NCBI RefSeq assembly: GCF_008386585.1
Contig: NZ_VUOB01000033.1
Span: 9,741-73,740 of the forward strand
Origin: Solihabitans fulvus
GTDB taxonomy: Bacteria; Actinomycetota; Actinomycetes; Mycobacteriales; Pseudonocardiaceae
Direction: 5' to 3'
Length of the DNA stretch: 64,000 nucleotides
Shown piece by piece: positions 49,749-61,765 of the stretch. Under the pieces are notes generated by a model. It saw only the letters and a program-made list of their open reading frames with translations. It searched no databases and was not told the DNA's origin. The first letter of the stretch is position 1, and every line of letters starts with the position of its first letter. The position numbers and the translations under genes were made by a program.

Positions 49749-49911
49749 GTCGGGTCGGCCGGGCTCGCGTCGCCGAGGCGCCGTGAGCCCAGCGCGCCCC
49801 AGGACCCGGAGCATGCACCGGGCCCTGGGGCGCGTCCGGGTTCTGGTGTGTCGGACCGGGGCAGGGCGGGTCAGGACCGGGGCGGACGCGGCGACCCGTA
49901 GGGTTTGCCGG

Positions 49912-50589
49912 GTGGGAAAACTGCTCGTGATCGAGGGCCTGGACGGTGCCGGCAAGCGCACCCTCGCCGGGGCGCTGACCAAGGAACTCCAGGCGCGCGG
50001 CGCGTCGGTGACGAGCCGGGCGTTCCCTCGGTACGAGGAGGACGTGCACGCCGAACTCGTGCGTGACGCCCTGCACGGCCGGCTTGGCGACCTCGGCGAC
50101 TCGGTGCACGGGATGGCGGTGCTGTACGCGCTGGACCGGCGGGCCGCCGCCGACTCGCTGCGCGCCGACCTCGACCGGCACGACGTCGTGCTGCTCGACC
50201 GCTACGTCGCCTCGAACGCCGCCTACGGCGCCGCGCGGCTGCGCCAGGACGCCGACGGCGAGTTCGTGGCCTGGATCCGCGAGCTGGAGATCGTCCGGTT
50301 CGGGGTGCCGACGCCGGACGCGCACCTGCTGCTGCGGGTGCCGACCGAGCTGGCCGCCGACCGAGCCGCGCGGCGCGAGCGCGCCGATGCCGAGCGGGTC
50401 AGGGACAACTTCGAGTCAGACGCCGACCTGCAACGACGCTGCGGCGAGGTCTACGACGGGCTCGCCGAGCGCGGCTGGCTCGCGCCGTGGCACGTGCTGG
50501 ACGGATCCACCGTTCTCGATCTTGGCGACCTCGCCGAGACACTGACCGGTCACCGAACGTTGAACGGTAACGCCTCACAGAGTCACTAA
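49912..50589 (+). CDS. tmk: dTMP kinase
   Basis: A 225-residue thymidylate kinase converting dTMP to dTDP for DNA synthesis. It has the P-loop IEGLDGAGKRTL, the DR[YF] motif in LLDRYVASNAAYGAARL, a PRYEEDVHAELVRDALHG segment, and a lid region RAARRERADAERVRDNFE. The GTG at 49912 is used because homologues begin just before the P-loop; there is no strong ribosome site. It lies between the protease operon and a methyltransferase, with about 160 bases upstream that show no gene. In M. tuberculosis tmk is next to mtrA, matching the order here. Confidence 0.93.
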   Translation: MGKLLVIEGLDGAGKRTLAGALTKELQARGASVTSRAFPRYEEDVHAELVRDALHGRLGDLGDSVHGMAVLYALDRRAAADSLRADLDRHDVVLLDRYVASNAAYGAARLRQDADGEFVAWIRELEIVRFGVPTPDAHLLLRVPTELAADRAARRERADAERVRDNFESDADLQRRCGEVYDGLAERGWLAPWHVLDGSTVLDLGDLAETLTGHRTLNGNASQSH

Positions 50590-50656
50590 AGAGTGAAGAT
50601 GCTGTCTTAGGGTAGTCGCTGCCCAGGGGGGAGAGTGGACCCGAAGGAGAGCGTCG

Positions 50657-51499
50657 ATGCCTGACGAACGCCGGCCCCCCGCCGGAGTAAGCCGGACCGC
50701 AACGCTCATCGCCCAGGCGCGAGCCGGCGAGCACGCGCGCGCGGACCGCCTGTTCACGGACCCGCTGGCCGGGCCGCTGGCCGAGGCGGTCGGCGGGACA
50801 CCGGACCTGGCCGGCGTGCTCGACCTTGCCGGCGAGCACTTCGTGCTGCGCACCCGCTACTTCGACGACTACCTGCGCAAGGCGTGCGCGGGCGGTTGCG
50901 CGCAGGTCGTGCTGCTCGCCTCCGGCCTGGACACCAGGGCGTACCGGATGGACTGGCCGCACGACGTGCGCGTGTTCGAGCTGGACCTGCCCGACCTGCT
51001 CGCGTTCAAGGACGAGGTGCTCGCCGACGCGGGCGCGCGGCCGAACTCGCGCCGCATCGTCGTGCCGGTCGACCTCACCGACGACTGGCCCGCCGCGCTG
51101 CTCGCCGCGGGCTTCGACCCCGATCGGCCGACGGCCTGGCTGGTCGAGGGCCTGTTGATGTTCCTGTCGAACGAGGCGAACGACCTCCTGCTCGACCGGA
51201 TCAGCGACCTGTCCTGCGTGGGCAGCACCATCGCCATCGAGCACTTCAACCCGGCGTTCCGCGCGCTGCCGCAGATGCGCCCGGTGCACGACCGCTTCGC
51301 CGAGCTGGACGCGCTGGCCGCCTCCTCCGTCGAGGACCCGGTCGCGTGGCTCGGCCGGCGCGGCTGGCAGGCCGAGGTCACCGACCAGGTGGACCTGGCG
51401 CGGGAGCACACCCGCCCGGTGCCGAGGGTCGTCGATCCGGCGCTGGTCGGCGACGCGCGGATCTGGCTGGCGAGCGCGGTGTTTACGCCACCAGAGTGA
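50657..51499 (+). CDS. Class I SAM-dependent methyltransferase (TIGR00027/LCMT-like)
   Basis: A 280-residue methyltransferase of the group related to leucine carboxyl methyltransferases and the many mycobacterial SAM-dependent paralogues. It has SRTATLIAQARAGEHARADRLFTDP, LRTRYFDDYL, the SAM-binding VVLLASGLDTRAYRMDWP, VFELDLPDLLAFKDEVL and PTAWLVEGLLMFLSNEANDLLLDRI. The ATG follows GAAGGAG. It sits between tmk and mtrA and is not conserved at this place in mycobacteria as I remember it, so it was probably inserted. The methyl acceptor is unknown. Confidence 0.87.
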   Translation: MPDERRPPAGVSRTATLIAQARAGEHARADRLFTDPLAGPLAEAVGGTPDLAGVLDLAGEHFVLRTRYFDDYLRKACAGGCAQVVLLASGLDTRAYRMDWPHDVRVFELDLPDLLAFKDEVLADAGARPNSRRIVVPVDLTDDWPAALLAAGFDPDRPTAWLVEGLLMFLSNEANDLLLDRISDLSCVGSTIAIEHFNPAFRALPQMRPVHDRFAELDALAASSVEDPVAWLGRRGWQAEVTDQVDLAREHTRPVPRVVDPALVGDARIWLASAVFTPPE

Positions 51500-51526
51500 G
51501 TCGTCGGATGTTCGGCTATACGCTCG

Positions 51527-51555
51527 GTAACAAACCGAGGTCGAGCACGGATAAT
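51527..51555 (+). promoter_or_regulatory. Candidate mtrA promoter with MtrA-like half-site
   Basis: GATAAT (51550-51555) resembles a -10 box. GTAACA (51527-51532), 17 bases upstream, is a poor -35 but resembles the GTAACA half-site reported for MtrA. The whole lies about 175 bases before the mtrA start. Autoregulation is possible. Confidence 0.3.
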
Positions 51556-51727
51556 TCGCTGACGACTCCTCGCGACGAGAAGGGTTGGCTGTGTTGGCCG
51601 TCACCCGTCGCGTTCGGAGACCTTGACGGGGCGAGGTGGCCAGGTGGAACGACTACGGCGGACGACTACTGACTGGGCTCGGCCGGCGACCAGCAGCGAT
51701 GATCACCGGGCGGTGCGCGAACGTTCC

Positions 51728-52429
51728 ATGAACAGTGCGACGATGTTCGGCATGAAGGCACGCGTTCTCGTGGTGGACGACGACCCCGCCCTCGCGGAGA
51801 TGCTGACCATCGTCCTGCGGGGCGAGGGGTTCGACACCGCCGTGGTCGCCGACGGTGCCCGCGCGCTGCCGGCGCTGCGGGAGCTCAAGCCCGACCTGGT
51901 GCTGCTCGACCTCATGCTGCCCGGCATGAACGGCATCGACGTGTGCAAGGCGATCCGCTCCGAGTCCGGGGTGCCGATCGTGATGCTCACGGCCAAGAGC
52001 GACACCGTGGACATCGTGCTCGGGCTGGAGTCCGGCGCGGACGACTACGTGGTCAAGCCGTTCAAGCCGAAGGAGCTGGTCGCCCGCATCCGGGCGCGGC
52101 TGCGGCGCACCGAGGCGGAGCCCGCCGAGATGCTCGCCATCGGCGATCTCACCATCGACGTGCCCGGCCACGAGGTGCTGCGCGAGGGCGGGGCGATCCA
52201 GCTGACTCCGCTGGAGTTCGACCTGCTCGTGGCGCTCGCCCGCAAGCCGAGGCAGGTGTTCACCCGCGAGGTCCTGCTCGAGCAGGTCTGGGGCTACCGG
52301 CACGCGGCGGACACCCGGCTGGTCAACGTGCACGTGCAGCGGCTGCGCTCGAAGGTCGAGCGCGATCCCGAGCACCCCGAGGTCGTCCTGACCGTCCGAG
52401 GCGTCGGGTACAAGGCCGGCCCTCCGTGA
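51728..52429 (+). CDS. mtrA: Two-component response regulator MtrA
   Basis: A 233-residue OmpR-type regulator, essential in many actinomycetes and controlling envelope and division genes. The receiver has RVLVVDDDPALAEMLTIVL (acidic pocket Asp17/18), phosphorylation site DLVLLDLMLPGMNG (Asp61) and VMLTAKSD with the conserved Lys in VVKPFKPKEL. The winged-helix output domain has LTPLEFDLLVALARKPRQVFTREVLLEQVWGYR and VNVHVQRLRSKVE. The ATG at 51728 is preferred; internal ATGs at 51743 and 51752 also fit. It forms an operon with mtrB after 67 bases. Confidence 0.95.
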   Translation: MNSATMFGMKARVLVVDDDPALAEMLTIVLRGEGFDTAVVADGARALPALRELKPDLVLLDLMLPGMNGIDVCKAIRSESGVPIVMLTAKSDTVDIVLGLESGADDYVVKPFKPKELVARIRARLRRTEAEPAEMLAIGDLTIDVPGHEVLREGGAIQLTPLEFDLLVALARKPRQVFTREVLLEQVWGYRHAADTRLVNVHVQRLRSKVERDPEHPEVVLTVRGVGYKAGPP

Positions 52430-52496
52430 CGATTGCTCGGCAACCGACACTGGGCAGTACTGTCTCCGTGACGTTGTACGACCAGGATCGGACTGC

Positions 52497-54278
52497 ATGA
52501 GAGTCCACACCCGACTGGGGCGCCTCGCGGTGCGCGCGATCTATCGCGCGATCCGTGAGGCGCGTCGTCGTTGGGTCGCCTTCGGCGAGATGTGGCGCCG
52601 GTCGCTGCAACTGCGGGTCGTGGTCAGCACGCTCGCGCTGTCCTCGGCCGTGGTGTTCGTGCTCGGCATGGTCCTCCAGACGCAGATCACCGACCGCCTG
52701 CTGGAGACCAAGACCACCGAGGCCGTCCGGCAGGCCGAGTCGAGCGCGTCGGTCGTGCAGCGCGAGCTGGTCGGGGTCAACCCGGGCGTGGACAGCCTCA
52801 AGAGCCGGTTCTCCAGCGCGCTGAACAAGCTCACCAGCACCGCCAACGGTGCCGACACCAGCGGTTCCGTCGCGGGCGCCTTCGAGTCGGTGCTCGCCGA
52901 CGGCTTCGCGGTCGGCGCGGACGGCAGGCCGACCTCCGTCGGCCCCTACGACGACGTGCCGCAGGGCCTGCGGCAGCTGGTGCAGAACGGCACGCCGGGC
53001 ACCCAGATCACCACCCGGCAGCGCGACTCGGGGCCGACCACCTTCCTCATCGCCGGCGTCTCGGTGAGCGGCAGCCCCAGGGCCATGCAGCTCTACCTGC
53101 TGTTCCCGCTGACCACCGAGCGCAACACCATCGACGTGGTGCAGAGCACGCTGGTGGTCGGCGGCATCGTGCTGCTGTTGCTGCTCGCCGGCATCGCCAA
53201 CCTGGTGACCAGGCAGGTCGTCCGGCCGGTCCGGCAGGCCGCCGAGGTCGCCGAGCGGTTCGCCGACGGCAGCCTCGACGAGCGGATGCCCGTGGTCGGC
53301 GAGGACGACGTGGCCAGGCTCGCCCAGTCCTACAACGAGATGGCCGAGAGCATCCAGGAGCAGATTCACCAGCTCGAGGAGTTCGGCCAGTTGCAGCGCC
53401 GGTTCACCTCCGACGTCTCGCACGAGCTGCGCACCCCGCTGACCACCGTGCGGATGGCCGCCGACGTGCTGCACGCGTCGCGGGAGCAGTTCCCCGGCGG
53501 GCTGGCCCGCTCCACCGAGCTGCTGGTCGACGAGCTGGACCGGTTCGAGTCGCTGCTCGGCGACCTGCTGGAGATCAGCAGGCTGGACGCGGGCGTCGAG
53601 GAGCTGTCCGCCGACCTGGCCGACGTGCGCATCGTGGCGCGGCGGGCGCACGACTCGGTGCGGGCCATCGCTGGCGGCACCGGCACGGTGATCGAGCTGC
53701 ACATGCCCGACGAGGAGGTCGCCGCCGAACTCGACGCGCGGCGGGTTGAGCGCATCCTGCGCAATCTGCTGGCCAACGCGGTCGACCACGGCGACGGGCT
53801 GCCCGTCGAACTGACCGTGCTTGGCGACGAGGACGCGGTCGCGGTGACCGTGCGCGACCACGGCGTCGGCCTGCGTCCCGGCGAGGCCGACCTGGTCTTC
53901 AACCGGTTCTGGCGGGCCGACCCGTCCCGCAATCGCCGCACCGGCGGCACCGGGCTCGGGCTGTCCATCAGCGTGGAGGACGCCAGGCTGCACGGCGGCT
54001 GGCTGGAGGCGTGGGGCGCGCCAGGCCAGGGCGCCTGCTTCCGGCTGACGCTGCCGCGCCGGCAGGGCCACGTCCTGGTCGGCAGCCCGCTGCCGCTGGC
54101 TCCTGAGGACGCCGTCGAGCCGGACGAGTCGGCGCTGGCCGAGGAGCAGCAGGAGCCCGAGGTCGTCGAGCTGCGCGCCGAGGAGCTGACCTGGCAGCCC
54201 GCCGAGCCGGTCACCGGCGCCGAGCCGCCGCGCGCGACCGCGGCCGAGCCGAGCAAGCCGGAGGAAAGCCTGCGATGA
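52497..54278 (+). CDS. mtrB: Sensor histidine kinase MtrB
   Basis: A 593-residue membrane kinase partnering MtrA. There are two membrane segments (about residues 38-62 and 217-240) with an extracellular domain between them, then a HAMP region (RPVRQAAEVAERFADGSLDERM). The H-box is FTSDVSHELRTPLTTVRM (His309), N-box LRNLLANAVDHGDG, and G boxes VRDHGVGLRPGE and GGTGLGLSIS. The C-terminus carries an acidic tail (DAVEPDESALAEEQQEPEVV). Its stop overlaps lpqB by four bases, as in mycobacteria. Complete and of normal length. Confidence 0.95.
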   Translation: MRVHTRLGRLAVRAIYRAIREARRRWVAFGEMWRRSLQLRVVVSTLALSSAVVFVLGMVLQTQITDRLLETKTTEAVRQAESSASVVQRELVGVNPGVDSLKSRFSSALNKLTSTANGADTSGSVAGAFESVLADGFAVGADGRPTSVGPYDDVPQGLRQLVQNGTPGTQITTRQRDSGPTTFLIAGVSVSGSPRAMQLYLLFPLTTERNTIDVVQSTLVVGGIVLLLLLAGIANLVTRQVVRPVRQAAEVAERFADGSLDERMPVVGEDDVARLAQSYNEMAESIQEQIHQLEEFGQLQRRFTSDVSHELRTPLTTVRMAADVLHASREQFPGGLARSTELLVDELDRFESLLGDLLEISRLDAGVEELSADLADVRIVARRAHDSVRAIAGGTGTVIELHMPDEEVAAELDARRVERILRNLLANAVDHGDGLPVELTVLGDEDAVAVTVRDHGVGLRPGEADLVFNRFWRADPSRNRRTGGTGLGLSISVEDARLHGGWLEAWGAPGQGACFRLTLPRRQGHVLVGSPLPLAPEDAVEPDESALAEEQQEPEVVELRAEELTWQPAEPVTGAEPPRATAAEPSKPEESLR

Positions 54279-56062
54279 GTCGACGATTCTCCCTGCGCGG
54301 GGCCAGGCTGCCGCTCGTCCTGCTGTGTGCGCTGCTGCCGCTGGTCGGCTGCGCGGCCATCCCGACCGAGTCGCCCGCCAAGCCGGCAGGCGACGCGCGC
54401 GCGTCCGAACAGGCGCAGCCGGCCGCCCCGCCGCCGCGCGACCTCGACCCGCAGAACCTGGTGCGGCAGTTCGTCGAGGCCACGGCCAACCCCGACCGCG
54501 GGTACGCCGCCGCCATGCCCTACCTGACCAAGTCCGCGCAGAAGGCGTGGGACACCACGGCCACCGTGACGATCATCGACGACACGTTTCAGACCGTGCC
54601 GAACCCGACCGCGAAGGACCAGCCCGACCTGGACAAGCAGCGCGTCGTCACGCTGCGCGGCAAGAACGTCGGCCAGCTCAGCGCCTCCGACAACGCCTTC
54701 GTGCCGAGGATTCCCTCCGACGTCGAGGCGACTCTGCACCTGGAGCGGCAGGACGACGGGCAGTGGCGCATCGCCGACGCGCCGCCAGGTGTCTTCGTCA
54801 CCGAGGCCGGCTTCCGCACCAACTACACGCAGGTCGCCGTCTACTTCTACAACCAGGACCAGACCATCCTGGTGCCCGACCTGCGCTGGGTGGCCTCGGC
54901 GGGCTCCAGCGGCGGGGTGCAGGCGCGGGTGATCGACGCGCTGCTCAAGGGCCCGTCCGACGGGATGAAGTCGGCGCTGCGCAACGCCCTCGGCAGCAAG
55001 GTGAAGGTCTACACCGCCGTGGCGCCCGCGGACGACGGCTCGCTCCTGGTCGACCTCAGCCAGCTGCCCGACCTCACCGACCAGACCAAGCGGCAGGTCG
55101 TCGCCCAGGTCGTCCGGTCGCTGGCCAGCGTCACCACCAGCCGCATCAAGGTGCAGTCCGACGGTGTCGACCTGTTCGCCGACCACAAGTTCTGGCGGCC
55201 GGAGGACATCACCACCGACGACCCGCAGACCACGCCCAACGCGGAGCTGCGCGGCATGGTCGTGTCCGGCGGGCAGGTCAGGTCGCTCAAGGACGGCAGC
55301 CCGGTAAAGGGGCCTGCCGGCACCACGGAGTACGACGTGCAGACCGCGGCCCAGTCGCTGGACGGCTCGGAGCTCGCCGTGGTCAGCAAGACCGCGCAGG
55401 GTGTCAAGCTGCGGGTCGGCAAGGCCGACCAGCAGCTGCGCGAGGTGGACCAGCTGCCGCCGGGCGACCTGACCAGGCCGACCTGGATGCCGAGCGCCAC
55501 GCCAGGTGGGCCGGGTGCCGAGGTGTGGACCGTGGTCGACCACTCGGACGTCGTGCAGGTGCTCGTCAACGGCGACACCACGTCGACCCGCCCGGTGAAT
55601 GCTGGCGAGCTGACCAGCTACGTGCAACGCTACGGCCCGATCACCGACCTGCGGCTGTCCAGGGACGGCACCAGGGTGGCCGCGGTGATCGGCGGCAGGC
55701 TGGTCGTCGGCTCGGTGGCGCGGGCCCAGGACTCCGCGAGCATCAAGTCGGCGAGGGTGTTGCAGCAGACCAGCCTCGGCAGCACGGTGACGGCGGTGGA
55801 CTGGCCGTCGCAGGAGGCCGTGGTGGTGGCGACCACCTCGTCCTCGCAGCCGGTGGTCAAGGTGTTCGTCGACGGCTTCCAGGTCGACCGGTTCAACACG
55901 TCCAACCTGACGGTGCCGATCACCTCGCTGGCGGCGGCCCCGAGCCGGCCGGTCATCGCCGTTGACCGCACCAGCATGTGGCAGGCCACCGACATCGGCG
56001 AGGTCTGGCGGGCGAACCCGACGTTCTCCGGCCCGAACCAGATCGCCTTCTACCCCGGCTAG
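54275..56062 (+). CDS. lpqB: LpqB family beta-propeller lipoprotein
   Basis: A 595-residue exported lipoprotein that modulates the MtrB sensor. The signal peptide ends in the lipobox LPLVGCAAIP with Cys26. After it comes an N-terminal domain (NLVRQFVEATANPDRGYAAAMPYL), a GerMN-like region (VIDALLKGPSDGMKSAL), and a C-terminal beta-propeller (LDGSELAVVSKTAQGVKLRVG, ISDLRLSRDGTRVAAVIGG-like repeats). The ATGA overlap with mtrB indicates coupling. comF follows after 80 bases. Motifs and length match LpqB of other actinomycetes. Confidence 0.93.
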   Translation: MSRRFSLRGARLPLVLLCALLPLVGCAAIPTESPAKPAGDARASEQAQPAAPPPRDLDPQNLVRQFVEATANPDRGYAAAMPYLTKSAQKAWDTTATVTIIDDTFQTVPNPTAKDQPDLDKQRVVTLRGKNVGQLSASDNAFVPRIPSDVEATLHLERQDDGQWRIADAPPGVFVTEAGFRTNYTQVAVYFYNQDQTILVPDLRWVASAGSSGGVQARVIDALLKGPSDGMKSALRNALGSKVKVYTAVAPADDGSLLVDLSQLPDLTDQTKRQVVAQVVRSLASVTTSRIKVQSDGVDLFADHKFWRPEDITTDDPQTTPNAELRGMVVSGGQVRSLKDGSPVKGPAGTTEYDVQTAAQSLDGSELAVVSKTAQGVKLRVGKADQQLREVDQLPPGDLTRPTWMPSATPGGPGAEVWTVVDHSDVVQVLVNGDTTSTRPVNAGELTSYVQRYGPITDLRLSRDGTRVAAVIGGRLVVGSVARAQDSASIKSARVLQQTSLGSTVTAVDWPSQEAVVVATTSSSQPVVKVFVDGFQVDRFNTSNLTVPITSLAAAPSRPVIAVDRTSMWQATDIGEVWRANPTFSGPNQIAFYPG

Positions 56063-56142
56063 CGTCGCCTGATCGGGTGACGGTCGGCCGATCCGGTCGA
56101 TCATGGCGCCGGGCTGTCGGTGCCGTGCGGCAGGGTGCCGGT

Positions 56143-56814
56143 ATGTCCATTGTGGCCGGTGTGCTCGACCTCGTGCTGCCCCGACGCTGTGCCGGCTGCG
56201 CCGCGCCGGACGTGACGTGCTGCCTGGCCTGCCGAGCCGAGTTCGGCGGGCCCCTTGACGTGCGGCGGTCGGTCCTGGCCGCCGGGCCGCCGGTGTACGC
56301 GCTCGCCGAGTACCGGGGCGCCGCCCGCGAACTGGTGCTGGCCTACAAGGAACGCGGCAGGCGGGAGCTGGCCGGCACGCTCGGCGGCGTCGTCGCCGAC
56401 ATGCTGCCGTGGTTGCCCGGCGCGCGGCCCTCGACCGACGGCACGTGGTGGCTGGTGCCGGCGCCGTCGCGTCGGTCGGCGGCCAGGCAGCGCGGTGGCG
56501 AGCACATGCGCAGGCTCGCGGCTGGCGCGGCCGCGCGGCTGGCGGACCGGGGTCGCCCCGCCGCGGTGGCGCCCGCGCTGCGGCTGGCCCTCGGGGCACG
56601 GGACTCGGTCGGGCTGGACGCGGCGGGCCGGCGGGCGAACCTGGCGGGCCGGGTCCGGCCGAGGACCGAGGGGCTGCCGGTCGAGGCGACGCCGGTGGTG
56701 CTGCTCGACGACGTGATCACGACGGGCGCGACGGCGGCGGCCTGCTGCCGGGTGCTGGCCGCCGCCGGTGTCGAGGTGACCGCGGTGCTGGCGTTGACGG
56801 TGGCGGGCGGCTAA
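56143..56814 (+). CDS. ComF family phosphoribosyltransferase-like protein
   Basis: A 223-residue ComF-type protein. The N-terminal zinc-ribbon has RRCAGCAAPDVTCCLACRAEFGG (Cys pairs), followed by a PRTase fold with WWLVPAPSRRSAARQRGGEH and the PRPP-binding loop VVLLDDVITTGATAAACCRVL. ComF proteins are linked to natural competence DNA processing, but in actinomycetes a competence role is not established. The ATG at 56143 is used; the upstream frame from 55978 has unrelated sequence. It is co-directional with lpqB and is followed by a hairpin. Compare Rv3242c. Confidence 0.9.
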   Translation: MSIVAGVLDLVLPRRCAGCAAPDVTCCLACRAEFGGPLDVRRSVLAAGPPVYALAEYRGAARELVLAYKERGRRELAGTLGGVVADMLPWLPGARPSTDGTWWLVPAPSRRSAARQRGGEHMRRLAAGAAARLADRGRPAAVAPALRLALGARDSVGLDAAGRRANLAGRVRPRTEGLPVEATPVVLLDDVITTGATAAACCRVLAAAGVEVTAVLALTVAGG

Positions 56815-56815
56815 C

Positions 56816-56839
56816 ACCCGGCCCGCTCGTGGGGCGGGT
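56816..56839 (+). terminator. Hairpin after comF-like gene
   Basis: ACCCGGCCC (56816-56824) can pair with GGGGCGGGT (56831-56839) with one mismatch around a 6-base loop, directly after the stop. It probably ends the mtrA-mtrB-lpqB-comF unit. The remaining gap to 57095 shows no gene. Confidence 0.5.
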
Positions 56840-57095
56840 GAGCGGCCCGTCCCAGTCCGTGAGAGTCGAACGGGATCGCGGCCGCGCCGTCGTCCGCGCA
56901 GGTCACGGCCCCATTCTCGGCCGAGGGGCCGAGTGGTCCTTCGTCCGGGGGACGGAAGATCCGAGTGGCCGGTTTGCGCGCGCGCCGGAGTGTCAACCCT
57001 CGTACGGGCGAGACGCAGTCACACGTCCGGTTAATTGATCGAGTTGGCCCGCTGGGGCACCGTGTGAGGGCCATGACGGGATGGGAGAGGTTCGC

Positions 57096-57305
57096 GTGAG
57101 CCGTTGGTTGACGTCGTCGCTGCTGGACAGGCTGGTCGGCTTCGGTCCGGCAGTCGGGCTTGGGCTGGCCGGCATCCTGCTGTTCGGGTCGGCGCAGCTG
57201 CCGATGTTCTCGACTGGCCCGTCCGAGGCCGCACACGGCGTGGCGCATTCCTCTCATATCACTCAGATGAGTGAACCTATCGACTCGGTCGCGGACCGGC
57301 GGTGA
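57096..57305 (+). CDS. Small membrane protein, hypothetical
   Basis: A 69-residue protein from the GTG at 57096 (SRWLTSSLLDRLVGFGPAVG), with GGGAGAGG six bases upstream; an ATG at 57081 would overlap the ribosome site. One membrane helix spans about residues 14-34 (VGFGPAVGLGLAGILLFGSA), followed by a short Ser/His-rich tail (HGVAHSSHITQMSEP). Codon use is normal. It lies between comF and the leader of hpf. I recognise no family. The membrane topology suggests a small accessory or stress peptide, but no role can be claimed. Confidence 0.5.
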   Translation: MSRWLTSSLLDRLVGFGPAVGLGLAGILLFGSAQLPMFSTGPSEAAHGVAHSSHITQMSEPIDSVADRR

Positions 57306-57618
57306 ACCCCAACCTGCACGGGAACCTCCCGTCCGGCTCGGCCGTTGGCCGGGTATGACGCACGTGTTGAGCCCGTTCGACGTAGCGACGCTACGGCCGG
57401 ACGCAGGCACGCCGCTGCGTCGAACAGTCCAGCCCTCGATGTGGCGCTCGGACGCGCGTGTCGCGCGGGGTCAGCCGGACGGCGGTTGCCGGTTGCACAC
57501 CGTCACTACTCGTATCGGGGTGATTTCCCCCGGCTCGGGGTCTGTTGCCGGAGCGAAAGCCGAGCTAGCGTGCACCCCTATCAGCGTTCCCGGCACGCGG
57601 GGAGGAGGCGAACAGCCC

Positions 57619-57660
57619 ATGACCCTGGCGCCGGATGTGCGCTGAGGACCACCCTCAGCG
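57619..57660 (+). promoter_or_regulatory. Possible leader ORF with overlapping hairpin upstream of hpf
   Basis: A consensus-like ribosome site (GGGGAGGAGG, about 57599-57608) precedes an ATG at 57619 that opens an 8-residue frame (MTLAPDVR) ending at TGA 57643-57645. A perfect 8-bp hairpin (CGCTGAGG 57640-57647, loop ACCAC, CCTCAGCG 57653-57660) overlaps the stop. This is 79 bases before hpf. Terminating ribosomes would alter the hairpin, so attenuation or coupling is possible. The rest of 57306-57738 shows no gene. Confidence 0.4.
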
Positions 57661-57738
57661 ACTGTCGCGAGAACCGTTCATGACACCGGCGCCGCAGTGA
57701 TCCACATCATTACTCGCAGAACGCGAGGGAGGTCGTGT

Positions 57739-58440
57739 ATGGACATCGTGGTGAAGGGCCGTAACGTCGAGGTGCCCGAGCACTACCGGGTGCACGTCGA
57801 GGACAAACTTTCCCGGCTTGAGCGATACGACCGCAAGGTCATTCGCTTTGACGTGGAGCTCTTCCACGAGCCGAACCGCAGGCAGTCCAAGAACTGCCAG
57901 CGCGTCGAGATCACCGGCAAGGGGCGAGGCCCCGTCGTGCGCGCCGAGGCGTGTGCCGGCGACTTCTATGCAGCACTCGACACTGCGGTCAGCAAGCTCG
58001 AGAACAGACTCCGCCGGATGCATGACAGGCGGCGCGTGCACTACGGACGGCGCGGCACGATCTCGGTTGCCGAGGCGACCGCCGTCAACGGGCTTGGCGA
58101 GATGGTGGCCGTTTCCGACGACCTCAACGGGCAGGCGCAGGGCCAGCAGTTCGCGCGGACCGCGCTGCTGGAAGCCGCCCCGGAGTCGGCTGACGGCGAA
58201 TACGACGGCACATCCGAGGTGCCGGAGCAGCGGTGGGACGACGGGCTCGACGACTACCAGCCCGGCCGCATCGTGCGGGAAAAGGAACACCCAGCCAAGC
58301 CGATGACCGTCGACCAGGCCCTCTACGAGATGGAACTGGTCGGACACGACTTCTACCTGTTCGCCTGCTCCGACTCGGGGCGGCCGAGCGTGGTCTACCG
58401 GCGGAAGGGATTTGACTACGGCGTGATCAGGTTGGCCTGA
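57739..58440 (+). CDS. hpf: Ribosome hibernation-promoting factor, long form
   Basis: A 233-residue long HPF (YfiA/RaiA family) that binds idle 70S ribosomes and promotes 100S dimers in starvation or stress. The N-terminal domain has DIVVKGRNVEVPEHYRVHVEDKLSRLERYD; the C-terminal dimerisation domain is IVREKEHPAKPMTVDQALYEMELVGHDFYLF with CSDSGRPSVVYRRKGFDYGVIRL. A ~60-residue linker joins them. The ATG at 57739 follows GGGAGG by six bases. A leader ORF and hairpin precede it, and a strong hairpin follows, so it is a separately regulated gene. Compare Rv3241c. Confidence 0.94.
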   Translation: MDIVVKGRNVEVPEHYRVHVEDKLSRLERYDRKVIRFDVELFHEPNRRQSKNCQRVEITGKGRGPVVRAEACAGDFYAALDTAVSKLENRLRRMHDRRRVHYGRRGTISVAEATAVNGLGEMVAVSDDLNGQAQGQQFARTALLEAAPESADGEYDGTSEVPEQRWDDGLDDYQPGRIVREKEHPAKPMTVDQALYEMELVGHDFYLFACSDSGRPSVVYRRKGFDYGVIRLA

Positions 58441-58470
58441 CGCCGAGGCGTGCAGAGCCAACGACGCCAC

Positions 58471-58507
58471 CCGCCGACCCAGCGCACCCTATGCGCTGGG
58501 TCGGCGG
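58471..58507 (+). terminator. Perfect 16-bp hairpin after hpf
   Basis: CCGCCGACCCAGCGCA (58471-58486) pairs perfectly with TGCGCTGGGTCGGCGG (58492-58507) around a 5-base loop, 30 bases after the hpf stop. The rest of the 326-base gap to secA shows no gene; an AT-richer stretch at about 58660-58685 (CTACGATGGGATACAG) probably holds the secA promoter. Confidence 0.8.
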
Positions 58508-58766
58508 CGTTCTGCGCCCGGTCGCTCCCAGGTCATGCCCCCGGCGAGGCCAGTCGAAACGTCGTCGAGACGCTCACGTCCCGCCGCCAGAACGCCCATC
58601 GGGCGCCGTCGAGGCGTCCGCGAGCACGCTTCCCACCTGTGTCTGTGCGCACACCTGGCGGACTTGCCTACGATGGGATACAGAGTGCGGCCGTGGCACC
58701 CCGCTGCGGCCGCCCCGAAAGGCGCCCATCCCGGGCGCGTCGCGATCAGGTAGTGAGGTCGACCGG

Positions 58767-61670
<2,904 letters not shown>

Positions 61671-61685
61671 CGTCAAGTTCAAGGT

Positions 61686-61717
61686 GACGGCCCAGCGCCC
61701 AGTGGCGCTGGGCCGTC
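61686..61717 (+). terminator. Perfect 14-bp hairpin after secA
   Basis: GACGGCCCAGCGCC (61686-61699) pairs with GGCGCTGGGCCGTC (61704-61717) around CAGT, 15 bases after the secA stop; three further flanking pairs (one G-T) can extend it. It is a strong intrinsic-type terminator. Confidence 0.8.
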
Positions 61718-61765
61718 GCCATATGCAAACCCAACCACCGCCCACACGAACCCGCCCGCCACCCG

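Noticed and set aside
57271..57645. 124-codon frame ahead of hpf
   Set aside because: Overlaps the preceding small gene, lacks a ribosome site and domain; only its last eight codons have a good start context.
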